A stretch of 64,000 bases of DNA from Leptospirillum ferrooxidans C2-3 (GCF_000284315.1 NC_017094.1:1891486-1955485); one strand, 5' to 3'; shown: positions 35,803 through 45,615, counted from the first letter of the stretch. Translations and numbers: made by a program. The notes: generated from the letters alone by a model not told the origin.

Positions 35803-37283
35803 CAGGAACCCCCTTTCCAGGGAGCAAGCCCGGGATGGACACCTTCATGGAGAACAGACGCCGCTTTCAGGAGAACCCCCTCCGACCAATGGGGACCGAT
35901 CAGTTGCGCGCCCACCGGAAGCCCGTTCGATGTTGGGAAAGAAGGTGTCGAGAGGGCCGGCAACCCGGCAAGATTGGCCGAAATCGTAAAGATGTCGGAA
36001 AGGTACATGGAAAGCGGATCAGAGATCTTTTCCCCGAACCGGAATGCAGGAGTCGGTGTCACCGGCGCAAAAAGCAGATCACATTCTGAGAATGACCTCA
36101 TGAACTCTTCCCTGATAAGGGCCTGAACCTTCTGGGCCTTTCTGTAGTATTGATCCTGATAACCGGCTGACAGGGCGAATGTTCCAAGAAGAATGCGTCT
36201 TTTGACCTCTGGACCAAATCCTTCTCCCCGACTTTTTTCATAAAGCTCTTTCAGATCCCTGGCACCAGTCTTTCTCTCCCCATAGCGGATACCGTCGAAT
36301 CGGGAAAGATTGGAAGCGGCCTCGCTTGTGGCAATCAGGTAATAAACATTGACCGCATATTGGGTCGAAGGTAGACGGACCGGCTTCAGAACCATTCCCG
36401 CCTTTACCAGAAGCTCCCTGGACTTCTCGAGGGATTCCCGAACCTGGGGATCCATCCCCTCGCCCCAGAACTCCTCGGGGATTCCAACAACTTTTCCTTT
36501 CAACGGTTTTTCATAATCATGGACCATCTCCAGCGGATCCCTCGTCGAGGAGGTCATGTCCAGTGGATCATGTCCTGACAATAGAACCGTCACATGGAGC
36601 GCATCCAGTGGATTCTGAGCAAATGGACCAATCTGGTCGAGCGAAGAGGAAAATGCCACCAGTCCCTGACGGGAAATTCTTCCGTATGTGGGCTTAAGGC
36701 CAAGGACTCCACAAAAAGCGGCCGGCTGACGAATGGAACCACCGGTATCGGAACCGAGGGACATGGGAGCCATTCCTCCGGAAACAGCCACAGCCGACCC
36801 GCCAGAAGAGCCCCCGGGAACCCTGTCATGATCCCATGGGTTTCTGGTAATACCCATTGCCGAGTTTTCCGTGGAAGATCCCATTGCAAACTCGTCCATA
36901 TTGGTCTTTCCAAGCACCACGGCACCGGCCGACAGAAGCCTCGACACAGCTGTTGCCGTATAGATGGAACGGTGGTTTGCAAGAATTCTGGATGCACAGG
37001 TCGTGGGGAGACCCTCTATATTCAGATTGTCCTTGATCGCAATGGGATAACCATAAAACAATGATCTTTTGCTCAGTTCGGAGCGCCGGTTGTCGAGCTG
37101 GCGGGCCCGGTTTTTCGCGTTGGGATTAATGGTCAAAAAGGCCCCGAGCTTGCCATCGCGGGAGTCGATTCTCGAAAGACAAAACTCCGTGACCTCTTCT
37201 ATCGTGACAGAACCTTCATCCCTTGCTCTTGCAAAGTCCGCAACTGAAGATAAAAGCTTTCCGATATCCTGTGTTTTCCCCAT
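35802..37283 (-). CDS. gatA: Asp/Glu-tRNA amidotransferase subunit A
   Basis: 493 residues, amidase-signature family. The catalytic Lys is in PIAIKDNLN, the serine pair in PGGSSGGSAVAV and SDTGGSIRQPA, giving the Ser-cisSer-Lys triad. It hydrolyses glutamine and channels ammonia to GatB. It follows panD with an overlap of one base. Confidence 0.97.
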   Translation of the reverse strand: MGKTQDIGKLLSSVADFARARDEGSVTIEEVTEFCLSRIDSRDGKLGAFLTINPNAKNRARQLDNRRSELSKRSLFYGYPIAIKDNLNIEGLPTTCASRILANHRSIYTATAVSRLLSAGAVVLGKTNMDEFAMGSSTENSAMGITRNPWDHDRVPGGSSGGSAVAVSGGMAPMSLGSDTGGSIRQPAAFCGVLGLKPTYGRISRQGLVAFSSSLDQIGPFAQNPLDALHVTVLLSGHDPLDMTSSTRDPLEMVHDYEKPLKGKVVGIPEEFWGEGMDPQVRESLEKSRELLVKAGMVLKPVRLPSTQYAVNVYYLIATSEAASNLSRFDGIRYGERKTGARDLKELYEKSRGEGFGPEVKRRILLGTFALSAGYQDQYYRKAQKVQALIREEFMRSFSECDLLFAPVTPTPAFRFGEKISDPLSMYLSDIFTISANLAGLPALSTPSFPTSNGLPVGAQLIGPHWSEGVLLKAASVLHEGVHPGLAPWKGGS

Positions 37284-37648
37284 CAGAATCCGTACTCTCT
37301 TGAGCGGATCTGGTTATCGGGATGAACCTTGACGATCACCGGCCGATAGCTTTTGAGATCCTCATCGGAATAGTGTGCATAGCAAAAAATAATGACCCGG
37401 TCTCCAACAGCACCTTTCCTGGCGGTGGGACCATTCAGGCAGACAACCCCACTTTTTCTCTCTCCGGGAATGACATAGGTTGCAAAGCGTTCACCATTAT
37501 TCAGGTTACTCATAACGACCTGCTCGAAAGGAATGAGCCCGGCAGCATCCATCAGATCTTCATCGAGGGTCAAACTTCCCTCGTATTCCAGATCCGCCTG
37601 GGTGACGGTGGCTCTATGAATTTTGGAACGCAACATGACTCTCAACAT
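37283..37648 (-). CDS. panD: Aspartate 1-decarboxylase PanD
   Basis: 121 residues. The self-cleavage site is in YEGSLT (Gly-Ser), yielding the pyruvoyl cofactor; LNGPTARKG and VIIFCYAHYSDE are further family signatures. It makes beta-alanine for pantothenate and CoA. Its location between gatC and gatA is not the usual arrangement of gat operons. Spacing to gatC is three bases. Confidence 0.95.
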   Translation of the reverse strand: MLRVMLRSKIHRATVTQADLEYEGSLTLDEDLMDAAGLIPFEQVVMSNLNNGERFATYVIPGERKSGVVCLNGPTARKGAVGDRVIIFCYAHYSDEDLKSYRPVIVKVHPDNQIRSREYGF

Positions 37649-37651
37649 GGG

Positions 37652-37951
37652 TTAACGACCTTCCTCAACAATACGGGGGACTCTAAAGAATCCTCCATGG
37701 CTATCCGGTGCATTCAAAAAAACAGTGGATGGTGGAAGGGAGCTGGCGGGAATATCCCCGGCCATTACAGTCAATCCATCCGTCTCTTCCTTCGCAATAA
37801 TACCCGGGGGGGGCAATTGGACAGAAGCCAGGCCTTCCACATAATCGAGTATGCGCGAAAGCTCAAGGGCGACGCGCTCCTCTTCCCCGGAATCAAGGCT
37901 CAGGCTCGAAAGCCTTGCCACATGCAAGACCTGTTCTTTAGTGATTTTCAC
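37652..37951 (-). CDS. gatC: Asp/Glu-tRNA amidotransferase subunit C
   Basis: 99 residues from the GTG at 37951, which has AGGGGGAG upstream and gives VKITKEQVLHVARLSSL, the usual GatC start. A longer frame reaches back into pcrA but has no ribosome site. The protein is a linker that wraps around GatA and stabilises the complex. First gene of the gatC-panD-gatA-gatB operon. Confidence 0.93.
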   Translation of the reverse strand: MKITKEQVLHVARLSSLSLDSGEEERVALELSRILDYVEGLASVQLPPPGIIAKEETDGLTVMAGDIPASSLPPSTVFLNAPDSHGGFFRVPRIVEEGR

Positions 37952-38027
37952 TTCGCTCCCCCTCTTCCCCTGACAGACAGGGGATTTTTCGATTATAAAG
38001 GATGACGGACCGGACGACAAATCCGGA

Positions 38028-40313
38028 CTATCCGGCACCTTTTGACTCGAGCCATTCAATATTGGCATAGCGCTCAAGCATTTTCTTGATATTCCCAGGA
38101 CCAAAAGAAATTGACAGCTCCCGATCCGCTCCCGATCCCGAAACAGAGACAATCGTTCCCTCCCCAAAACGAGCGTGACGAATCCGGAAACCCACTTTTT
38201 CATGGTGTCGATTTTCCGTCGGAAAAGAAGATCCGACCTGTTCCGATTTTTCTTTGGCTGGCGATGGATAGGACGCGTTCGGGGCTTTTTTCAAAACGGT
38301 TTTTTGAGAAAATGGTCCCGACCCGGCCGTGTAGGAAGCTTGCCGCATCGGGGTCCCGATCTGATCCTGCCGTTTTGGAATGTCTCCACATATCCCGAAT
38401 GCGGGAAGATCAAACAGGAAACGGGAGGGACGGGCCGATTGGGTTCGACCAAAAAGCTGCCGCGACAAGCACCAGGTCAGGGACAAGGTCTTCGATGCAC
38501 GTGTCATCGCAACATAAAACAAACGACGTTCTTCCTCCACATCCGTCACATCCCTTCCCCGGATCGGGAGAATTCCCTCCTCCATCCCGCAAACGACAAC
38601 ATGAGGGAACTCAAGCCCCTTTGACTGGTGAATGGTCAGAAGGCTGACCCTGTCTGAAACCCCCGATGCATCCCCTGCAAGGGAATCATCCTGGGAAAGG
38701 GCTGTTTCTTCGAGAAAACGGGAGGCAACGTCGAGAACGCCCTCGGTTTTGGCCCATTGGTCAAACCTTCCGGCCAAAGAGAGAAGCTCGTCGAGAAGAG
38801 CCGTCCGCCCGACTCCCCCATCACTTCCCTCGGAAAGGCCTTCAAGATATTCCCGGTATCCGATTTCAGCGATCAGTCGGGAAAAGGTCAACTCGAGAGA
38901 ACACCTTTCCTGAACCCGGGAGATTCCGGACTCAAGAATCTGGGCGAGTTCGACAATCTTGGGAGCCTGTCTCGGATTGGACTCGTATGCGAAATTTTTC
39001 AGAAGCTGGGGGACCGTGGGGTTCTCTCCAGGCAAAATGGTGGCCAGTCGCTCCTGGGCCTTTTCCCCAAGACCTCTGCTGGGAACATTCAGGATACGGA
39101 CGAGGGAAAGACGATCATGCGGATTCACAAGGATCCGGAAGTAGGCCATCAGATCGCGGATCTCCCGGCGATCAAAAAAGCTGGCACCGGATGACCCCAC
39201 CTTATGGGGGATGGAGTACTCGGAAAACGCTTTTTCAAGAGGGCCAGACTGGGCATTCATCCTGAAAAGCACAGCGTGATCCGAAAAGCGCCCCCCCGAG
39301 GCGACATGATCCCGAATGCGCTTGGCGATGGATTCCGCCTCATCGCGTTCATCTGAAAAACGCACCAGTTCTACCGGCTCACCCTTTATCCCTGTTGAGA
39401 CGACATCCTTCTCAAAACGCTTGGGTGCTTTTGAAATCAGTGCGGCGGAAACCTGGACGATCGAGTCGGTTGATCGATAATTTGTTCTCAGAACGACTCT
39501 TTTCACATTCCTGTATTCCTTTGGAAAGGAATGGATATGACCAACATCGGCACCCCGAAAGCGGTAGATGGACTGATCATCATCCCCGACAACCGTTATA
39601 TTGGACAAGTCTCTCGAAAAAAGTCGCAGAAGCTTTTCCTGAACAGGATTCGTGTCCTGATACTCATCGACCAGAATATAGGCAAAATGACTTTGACAAA
39701 CAGAACGCAGGAGAGGGTCCGAAGAAAGCAACATCATACATCTGATCAGAAGGTCATCGTAGTCGAGAACCTGGTTCTCGGCGAGCCGTTTTTCATAAGC
39801 TGCATACAGAACCGCCATTTGGCGAAGCGGACCAAAAAGTGCCGAAGACTCGAGCTTCTCCGGAGTTTCTTCTCTCATCTTCCACTGGCTGATTTTTGTT
39901 AAAAGCTGTTTGGGATCGATTTCATCTTCACTGACCCCCGAAAGTTTCAGAAGATTTCTCGCGAGAAACCTTTGATCATGGCCATCCATGACGGTGAAGG
40001 AGGAAGGCAGCCCCGCCCTGTCGGCATTCTCCCTTAAAAATCGGGCAGAAATCGCATGAAACGTCCCGACCCATGGAAGCCTCGCTCCGGGTCTTGCCTC
40101 GCGAATACGGGAAACCAGCTCCCCTGCAGCTTTTCGTGTAAAGGTAACCGCCATGATCCGGTCCTCTGGAAGATCATACTTCTCCAAGAGATGAAGCAGA
40201 CGGGAGATGACAACTCGCGTCTTTCCCGAGCCGGCAGGGGCAAGAACCAGAAGCGCTCCTCCTTCGTGAAGGACCGCTTCCCTCTGCTCGGGGTTCAGGT
40301 CTTCAGAATTCAC
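38028..40313 (-). CDS. pcrA: UvrD/PcrA-type DNA helicase
   Basis: 761-residue superfamily 1A helicase. Q motif and Walker A: NPEQREAVLHEG and APAGSGKT; motif II DEYQDTNPVQ; motif III GDDDQSIYRFRGAD; motif V TIHQSKGLEF; motif VI YVAMTRA. The last about 50 residues (GFRIRHARFGEGTIVSVSG to WLE) are the Tudor-like PcrA tail that contacts RNA polymerase. It acts in repair and replication-transcription conflicts. It overlaps the downstream end of the propeller gene by 4 bases. Confidence 0.95.
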   Translation of the reverse strand: MNSEDLNPEQREAVLHEGGALLVLAPAGSGKTRVVISRLLHLLEKYDLPEDRIMAVTFTRKAAGELVSRIREARPGARLPWVGTFHAISARFLRENADRAGLPSSFTVMDGHDQRFLARNLLKLSGVSEDEIDPKQLLTKISQWKMREETPEKLESSALFGPLRQMAVLYAAYEKRLAENQVLDYDDLLIRCMMLLSSDPLLRSVCQSHFAYILVDEYQDTNPVQEKLLRLFSRDLSNITVVGDDDQSIYRFRGADVGHIHSFPKEYRNVKRVVLRTNYRSTDSIVQVSAALISKAPKRFEKDVVSTGIKGEPVELVRFSDERDEAESIAKRIRDHVASGGRFSDHAVLFRMNAQSGPLEKAFSEYSIPHKVGSSGASFFDRREIRDLMAYFRILVNPHDRLSLVRILNVPSRGLGEKAQERLATILPGENPTVPQLLKNFAYESNPRQAPKIVELAQILESGISRVQERCSLELTFSRLIAEIGYREYLEGLSEGSDGGVGRTALLDELLSLAGRFDQWAKTEGVLDVASRFLEETALSQDDSLAGDASGVSDRVSLLTIHQSKGLEFPHVVVCGMEEGILPIRGRDVTDVEEERRLFYVAMTRASKTLSLTWCLSRQLFGRTQSARPSRFLFDLPAFGICGDIPKRQDQIGTPMRQASYTAGSGPFSQKTVLKKAPNASYPSPAKEKSEQVGSSFPTENRHHEKVGFRIRHARFGEGTIVSVSGSGADRELSISFGPGNIKKMLERYANIEWLESKGAG

Positions 40314-41641
40314 TCCGAATCCGCTTCCATGATGGTTGATCTCCAGATTCCGGGGAATCTGGCATTCGCTTCCTCGCTTTCGTCCTGAGCTACAAAGAGG
40401 ATCTCACGGCTATCCGGTGAAAAGGAAGGTTTGCAGCTCATCAGCCGGGATGAGGCATCCACCGGAGCAAGTCTTACAGGTGGCCCGCCCCCGACCATCT
40501 GGAGCGTCGGCTCTGTTGGCCAGGTCCAGAACGGTTTTCCGTCAGGTTTGGTTCTCAGATAGACAAACGCATTCCCTGAGGGAGCCCATGTGGGATAAAG
40601 GTTGAAGCCGCTCTTCACGACAGTGGCAATTTCTCCGCTTGACTGGTCCAGCAGTGAAATTCCCCTTCCACCACCTTCAAGGTGCGTTTCAAGAAGAATG
40701 ACAGAGCCTTCGCGGGGAGCAATCGGATAGAAAAACTCCTGATGCTCGGTCAAACGTTCTGCCTGACCTGACCCGACATCAACCCGGTAGACGGAATAAC
40801 GTTTCGATGGAGTCTGTATCTGTGGATCCTTCGTATGAAAAAAGATCCACTTTCCATCCGGAGACCAGGTAAAGTGATCCAGATGCTCCCTGGTCCGGAA
40901 AAGCTCACGGCGTTCCTGACTTTTGGGATCATAAAGATAGAGGAAGCACTCTTCGCGCCCCCGGCCCTCCTTGAAACGGACAATCACGCCCAAAAGGTCA
41001 GACGACGGAGACCAGTGAAAGTCGCCAAGCTCTTCTTGATGGTGCAGTCGATCTTCCGGCCAGTCGATGATATTGACCGGATTTTCCCCGGAATATCCCG
41101 AAACAACAAGCTGATCGGCAAGGATCTTGCGGACTTTTTTCTTCCAGAAAAATCGCTCGGTGTAATCCTTCCATCTCTGCCGGGTATGAAGGGCCAGAAA
41201 CTCTCCAGAAGGGGAGACATCCACCGTATTGACCCGATACTGATCAATGGAAAACGGAAGCTGAAAAACCTCCTTTGTCTTGAGGTCCGCCCGGAAAAGG
41301 CTCCACCTCGGCCCGATAGACTCCCACTGGGGATCATCAAAATGAAAGTAAAGGTAGCGGCTGTCAGGGGACCATACCGGCAAGAGATCTATGTAGCCCC
41401 TTCCCCGCTCCCGATAGTTCAGCGCGACGAGATCTCCCCTGATATCAAGGATCTCCTCTCCACTGTCAGCCGATACAACCGTGAGGCATCCCAAGTCCCG
41501 ACGCTCATTCATGGCATCCGGATCTGTGAGTTGCACATAAGAAATCATGGTCCCGTCAGGAGAGAAAGACGGAACCAGAAGTTCCACCTTTCCAGGGATC
41601 AGTTTTCGTGTTTCAACCTTTACAGCCGACTTTACAGCCAT
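40310..41641 (-). CDS. TolB-like beta-propeller protein without signal peptide
   Basis: 443 residues of PD40/WD-like repeats: SFSPDGTMISYVQL, WSPDSRYLYFHF, VSPSGEFLALHT, WSPDGKWIFFHT, WAPSGNAFVYLR, FSPDSREILFVA. Six or more blades give one propeller. There is no signal peptide, so unlike TolB it should be cytoplasmic. The ATG has GGAGGGG upstream. The stop overlaps pcrA, so they are co-transcribed, but a functional link is unproven. Confidence 0.8.
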   Translation of the reverse strand: MAVKSAVKVETRKLIPGKVELLVPSFSPDGTMISYVQLTDPDAMNERRDLGCLTVVSADSGEEILDIRGDLVALNYRERGRGYIDLLPVWSPDSRYLYFHFDDPQWESIGPRWSLFRADLKTKEVFQLPFSIDQYRVNTVDVSPSGEFLALHTRQRWKDYTERFFWKKKVRKILADQLVVSGYSGENPVNIIDWPEDRLHHQEELGDFHWSPSSDLLGVIVRFKEGRGREECFLYLYDPKSQERRELFRTREHLDHFTWSPDGKWIFFHTKDPQIQTPSKRYSVYRVDVGSGQAERLTEHQEFFYPIAPREGSVILLETHLEGGGRGISLLDQSSGEIATVVKSGFNLYPTWAPSGNAFVYLRTKPDGKPFWTWPTEPTLQMVGGGPPVRLAPVDASSRLMSCKPSFSPDSREILFVAQDESEEANARFPGIWRSTIMEADSE

Positions 41642-41727
41642 TTGGTGCCCCTCCAGCCATTATGAAACACAGAAACAAAAACCTTGTGTAACCCAATCAA
41701 TAATACTAGCAGAGCAAAGCGCCGATT

Positions 41728-43161
41728 TTAACCCCCTTGACCTCCCGGGGCCACTTGGTGTTCACGCTTCGCCGCAAGAAGTCTTTCCCGGTAACGGATG
41801 GCCGCCCCGTCCCGATTTTCCTGGCTTGTTCTTGAAAGAGCCAGACTGTCAGGGGGAACATCTTCTGTAATCGTTGACCCCGCGGCGATCACCGCCCCAT
41901 CACCCACCTTGAGCGGAGCCACAAACTGAGTGTCACTTCCCACAAACACATTTTTCCCGAGAACGGTCTTGTGCTTGCCGACTCCATCGTAGTTGCAGGT
42001 TATGGTACCGGCTCCGATATTCGAGCCGGCTCCGATTTCCGCATCTCCAAGATATGCAAGGTGATTGGCTTTCGCCCCTTCTCCGAGAGAAGTTTTTTTC
42101 AGCTCCACAAAGTTGCCGACATGCGCTGTCGGCCCTACATGGGAATCCGGACGGATATGGGCAAATGGTCCAATAATGGCAGCCGCTTCAATCCGGGAAC
42201 CAGAAATCACGCAATAGTCGCGAATCGTGACATCCGGCCCAGAGTGCACATCTGTCAGATGGCTGCCTGCACCGACATGAGTTCGTTCGGACAGGACCAC
42301 ATCCCCTTCCAGGATTACACCCGGAAAAAGAATCGTTCCTGGCCCTATCCTGACCCGGGGTCCGACATAAGTTGATGCGGGGTCCCAGAAGGTGACCCCG
42401 GACGCCATGTGTTTTTTGTTGATACGGTTTTTCAGGAGTCCTGACGCATAAGAAAGCTCTTCTTGGGTATTCACCCCAAGAACAACATCCGGGCTCAAGA
42501 CGATACCACCGACTTCTCCCCCAGCTTCGCGGACGAGTTCAACCACAGTGGTCAGGAAGCGTTCCTTTTTCTCGGGATGGGGCAGAACCTTCGGCAAAAA
42601 AGTCTTCAGGACCTCCCTGGAAAAAAGGTAAATCCCGGCGTTGATCTCCTGAATCGCCTTCTCTTCCAGGGAAAGATCGACATACTCCTTGATCATTGAG
42701 ACACCCGAACGATCCCGGATCACTCGACCATATCGGCCAGGCTCGTCCAGTGTGGATGTCCCTATGGCCATATCCACGCCTGATGCCATTGACTTTCCCA
42801 GAAAATCGTCGAGAAGGTCTCCGCTCAGAAGTGGAGCATCTCCGTTGACTACCAATAGATGGGTCGCATCACCCGATATCCAGTCCGGACTTAATACCAC
42901 CGCCTCCACAGCACCGAGCGTTCCATCCATCTGTTTCTGCTGAATCCATACAACGGACTCGGGAAGGGCATGTGCGATCGAGTCTCTACCCGCAACCGCA
43001 TAGGTTTTCCCCGGAGGCGAGGACATAGCCGAAAGGGCCTCAAATGGGTAGCGAACCAGTGGGTCTCCAAGAATTTTTGACAGCATCTTGGGAATTGGAG
43101 AAAACATTCTGGTCCCGAAACCCGCAGCCAGAATCGCAGCCTCCAGCCGAAAATCACTCAT
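41728..43161 (-). CDS. glmU: Bifunctional UDP-GlcNAc pyrophosphorylase/GlcN-1-P acetyltransferase
   Basis: 477 residues from ATG 43161 (AAAGGAGACAAG upstream); the frame extends 36 codons further without a ribosome site. The uridylyltransferase domain has ILAAGFGTRM and the nucleotide motif NGDAPLL. From about residue 255 a left-handed beta-helix of hexapeptide repeats (VGPRVRIGPGTILFPG, GDAEIGAGSNIGAGT) forms the acetyltransferase. It makes UDP-GlcNAc for peptidoglycan and LPS. Confidence 0.96.
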   Translation of the reverse strand: MSDFRLEAAILAAGFGTRMFSPIPKMLSKILGDPLVRYPFEALSAMSSPPGKTYAVAGRDSIAHALPESVVWIQQKQMDGTLGAVEAVVLSPDWISGDATHLLVVNGDAPLLSGDLLDDFLGKSMASGVDMAIGTSTLDEPGRYGRVIRDRSGVSMIKEYVDLSLEEKAIQEINAGIYLFSREVLKTFLPKVLPHPEKKERFLTTVVELVREAGGEVGGIVLSPDVVLGVNTQEELSYASGLLKNRINKKHMASGVTFWDPASTYVGPRVRIGPGTILFPGVILEGDVVLSERTHVGAGSHLTDVHSGPDVTIRDYCVISGSRIEAAAIIGPFAHIRPDSHVGPTAHVGNFVELKKTSLGEGAKANHLAYLGDAEIGAGSNIGAGTITCNYDGVGKHKTVLGKNVFVGSDTQFVAPLKVGDGAVIAAGSTITEDVPPDSLALSRTSQENRDGAAIRYRERLLAAKREHQVAPGGQGG

Positions 43162-43201
43162 CTTGTCTCCTTTCATGGTCGTTTTGATCAAAAAAAATAT
43201 C

Positions 43202-43918
43202 TCATGGACGTAAAGAGGGATTGGATTCGGAGGAGACTCCATTCTGGAGATTTCCGGAAAGAAGATCACCCGGAGGATTGGTCGAGGGCGGATGTCCGAG
43301 GGGAAAGAGGGAAATATGGTCAGGTAGCGTGATCCCGCCTGACAGAATGAGCTTCATGCCTTCTTCCACTGAAAACGTCGTCTCCATGACTTTATCTGCC
43401 GGAAGGAAAGCCTGTATACCAATATAAATATTATTGCTGGGGAAAAAAACCGACTGCAGAACCGGGCCATCCTTTCCGAACCGCACCGATCCGGTAAAAA
43501 AACCCATCGTCCAGACACCATTCTGGGGGTACTCCGCAAGAACGACCTTCCGGAAACCCTTTTGCCCATTGGGAGAAAAGGATTCCATCACCGTTTTCAG
43601 CGTGGTGTAGAACTTCTTGAAAATCGGGATTTTAGCCATCACATTTTCAAGAAAGAGCACCAACCTGTGGCCAAGGACATTGGTTGCGACCGTACCGACC
43701 GCCAGGATCAGAAGGACCAGAAGGAGAACCCCCATTCCCGGAATGGAATAACCCGTTCTGGATACAATAAATGGGTCCAGAAATGAGTCCAGAAAGTCAA
43801 AAATGCGATAGAGAATATAGAGGGAAAGGGCTGCTGGCAAAAAAATGACAAGCCCGGTTACGAACTTTGTCTTGATCGAAGCGCTGATACGCTCCTTCTC
43901 TTTCTGAAGCCAATCCAT
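43202..43918 (-). CDS. DUF502 family membrane protein
   Basis: 238 residues from ATG 43918, with CAGGGGG upstream; the open frame is longer (to 44086) but its first 56 residues do not fit the family. Two hydrophobic spans (about 20-38 and 60-85) precede the family core FKKFYTTLKTVMESFSPN and FFTGSVRFG, VFFPSNNIYIGIQAFLP. DUF502 proteins are conserved integral membrane proteins of unknown function. It begins 139 bases after the end of the FNR-like gene. Confidence 0.85.
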   Translation of the reverse strand: MDWLQKEKERISASIKTKFVTGLVIFLPAALSLYILYRIFDFLDSFLDPFIVSRTGYSIPGMGVLLLVLLILAVGTVATNVLGHRLVLFLENVMAKIPIFKKFYTTLKTVMESFSPNGQKGFRKVVLAEYPQNGVWTMGFFTGSVRFGKDGPVLQSVFFPSNNIYIGIQAFLPADKVMETTFSVEEGMKLILSGGITLPDHISLFPLGHPPSTNPPGDLLSGNLQNGVSSESNPSLRP

Positions 43919-44057
43919 ACAAGCCCCCTGAAAAAAAACCCTGACAACAACATGTCGGTCTTCGGCACTTTGGCCAGACCTGCCTACAGAATATGGCAAC
44001 CTTCCGGAAATTGAAACAAAAAGACCGAACATCAAAAATTCTCTGGAGACTTTCTCC

Positions 44058-44825
44058 CTACCGGTATCCCATGAAAGGATCGGCATGAATCCGTTCCTGA
44101 GGGACGCCTTCTCTCAAAAGGGCTGATTTAAAACTGCCCACCATGGAAGGAGTACCGGCAATAAAATATTCTCCTTTTCTGGCATTGACTCCTATGAAGT
44201 CGAACAGACGCCCGGGAGTCAATGCACCGACATCGATGCCCGGCGGAAGGGGAGTATTCCCGGCTCTTGAAATCATTTGGTCGAGGTAAAGATTCCGGTT
44301 CTCTCGCGCCATCTTTTCGAATTCTTCCCGAAAAACGGAGGATTCAAGAGAGTGATTGACGGTAAAAAGAAAAAAAGGGACGCTTTGACAGACAGAAAGG
44401 TCTTCCATCAGCATGCTTCGAAAGGGTGTCACGCCAATACCGCCGGCCACAAAAACAACCGGTTTATCCCAGGCATTTGTCCGGGACAGCGTTGAGCAGT
44501 CCGAAAGGCAGAACTCACCGTAAGGACCGCTGACGCGAATCGGGGAACCATCGGGTCTTGAGGCCAGGGCGTTTTTGAAGGCCGAACCTGTGAGCCTCGT
44601 GGCAAAGGATAAAACGGGAAGCTCTGAAGGAGGCGATGTGATCGAAAAGTTTCTCCCGTTGCCCTTCTCGTCGAGCAAATCCTTATCTGGCCATTCGATG
44701 TAGCAGTATTGTCCCGCCCGAAAATTCCCCATGGCACCCTTCGGAAGCTCAATCTGGAAAAACAGCGTACCCTCAGCAACAAGACCTACGCGCCTAAAAA
44801 AACCCAGAACCTCTTCTTCCATCAT
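44058..44825 (-). CDS. FNR-like FAD/NAD(P)H oxidoreductase
   Basis: 255 residues of the ferredoxin reductase superfamily. The FAD-binding motif is RNFSITSPP, the pyridine-nucleotide loop is VFVAGGIGVTPFRSML and the C-terminal FIAGTPSMVG closes the NAD domain. No ferredoxin domain is fused, so it probably reduces a separate partner. The start is ATG with GGAGGCACATG. Divergent from the CDGSH gene. Confidence 0.85.
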   Translation of the reverse strand: MMEEEVLGFFRRVGLVAEGTLFFQIELPKGAMGNFRAGQYCYIEWPDKDLLDEKGNGRNFSITSPPSELPVLSFATRLTGSAFKNALASRPDGSPIRVSGPYGEFCLSDCSTLSRTNAWDKPVVFVAGGIGVTPFRSMLMEDLSVCQSVPFFLFTVNHSLESSVFREEFEKMARENRNLYLDQMISRAGNTPLPPGIDVGALTPGRLFDFIGVNARKGEYFIAGTPSMVGSFKSALLREGVPQERIHADPFMGYR

Positions 44826-44890
44826 GTGCCTCCATCATCGAGCGCAAACCGACTAGCCGCAGGAAGAATTGCAAACCATCAGAAATACCA

Positions 44891-44918
44891 TTGATTAAAC
44901 ATCGATCAGTGATATAGT
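44891..44918 (+). promoter_or_regulatory. Promoter of the CDGSH/DUF488 operon
   Basis: TTGATT (44891-44896), 16 bases, TATAGT (44913-44918), about 70 bases before the CDGSH ATG. Confidence 0.6.
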
Positions 44919-44986
44919 TCAAGGTATTGGGTTCTGGGTTTATGGCCTTGACCAAACACAGGAAAATCCGTCAGAGGAGGTTCGCC

Positions 44987-45181
44987 ATGGGCGAGATCAA
45001 AATCAACTGCATGAAAAATGGTCCTTTTGAGGTTTTGGGGAAACCTGTCATCACAGATGGAAACGGCAAGGTTGTCAGCACCCCCGAGCAGGAAGCCTAT
45101 TATCTCTGCCGTTGCGGAGGATCCAAAAACAAGCCGTTTTGCGACGGAACACATTCGCGGATTCATTTTCTTTCGGAATGA
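44987..45181 (+). CDS. CDGSH iron-sulfur domain protein
   Basis: 64 residues from ATG 44987 with GAGGAGG upstream. The [2Fe-2S] motif is CRCGGSKNKPFCDGTH: two Cys, one Cys and one His, the 3Cys-1His site of mitoNEET-type proteins. These act as redox-labile cluster or electron carriers. It is seven bases from the DUF488 gene. Confidence 0.9.
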   Translation: MGEIKINCMKNGPFEVLGKPVITDGNGKVVSTPEQEAYYLCRCGGSKNKPFCDGTHSRIHFLSE

Positions 45182-45188
45182 TCCCGTC

Positions 45189-45596
45189 ATGAAAAAAACG
45201 ATCGGACTTGGGCGAGTCCATGATTTTCACTCAAAGGAGGCGGGAATTTATGCGATATTGGTCGACAGGCTTTGGCCAAGAGGCATCAGAAAGGAAAATC
45301 TCCCGATAGATCTTTGGGGCAAGGACTGGGCACCCTCTCCGGGGCTTCGGCAACTCTTTCACGACGGCAAGATTGATTTCTCACAATTCCGCCAGTCCTA
45401 CAGCGAAGAGCTTCAGGACAAGAAACAGGAAATAAAGGAATTCCTCTCAAAGCTTGTTCTCCCAAAGATCCTGTTGCTGTTTGCATCGAGGAATCTTGGG
45501 GAGAATAATGCCGTTGTGTTAAAAGAGGTCATTGAAGGTTGGCTATCGGACGATCAGGCCAAGCATCAGAAGATCATTGAAGACAGGAGAAACTGA
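45189..45596 (+). CDS. DUF488 family protein
   Basis: 135 residues. Conserved features: VDRLWPRGIRKENL near residue 25-40, WGKDWAPSPGLRQLF and a C-terminal RNLGENNAVVLKEVIEGWL. The family is cytoplasmic, widely spread and of unknown function. The ATG lies directly after the CDGSH stop without a clear ribosome site, suggesting translational coupling. Its 3' end neighbours the OMP gene. Confidence 0.85.
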   Translation: MKKTIGLGRVHDFHSKEAGIYAILVDRLWPRGIRKENLPIDLWGKDWAPSPGLRQLFHDGKIDFSQFRQSYSEELQDKKQEIKEFLSKLVLPKILLLFASRNLGENNAVVLKEVIEGWLSDDQAKHQKIIEDRRN

Positions 45597-45615
45597 TATC
45601 CGACGTACACAGGAT

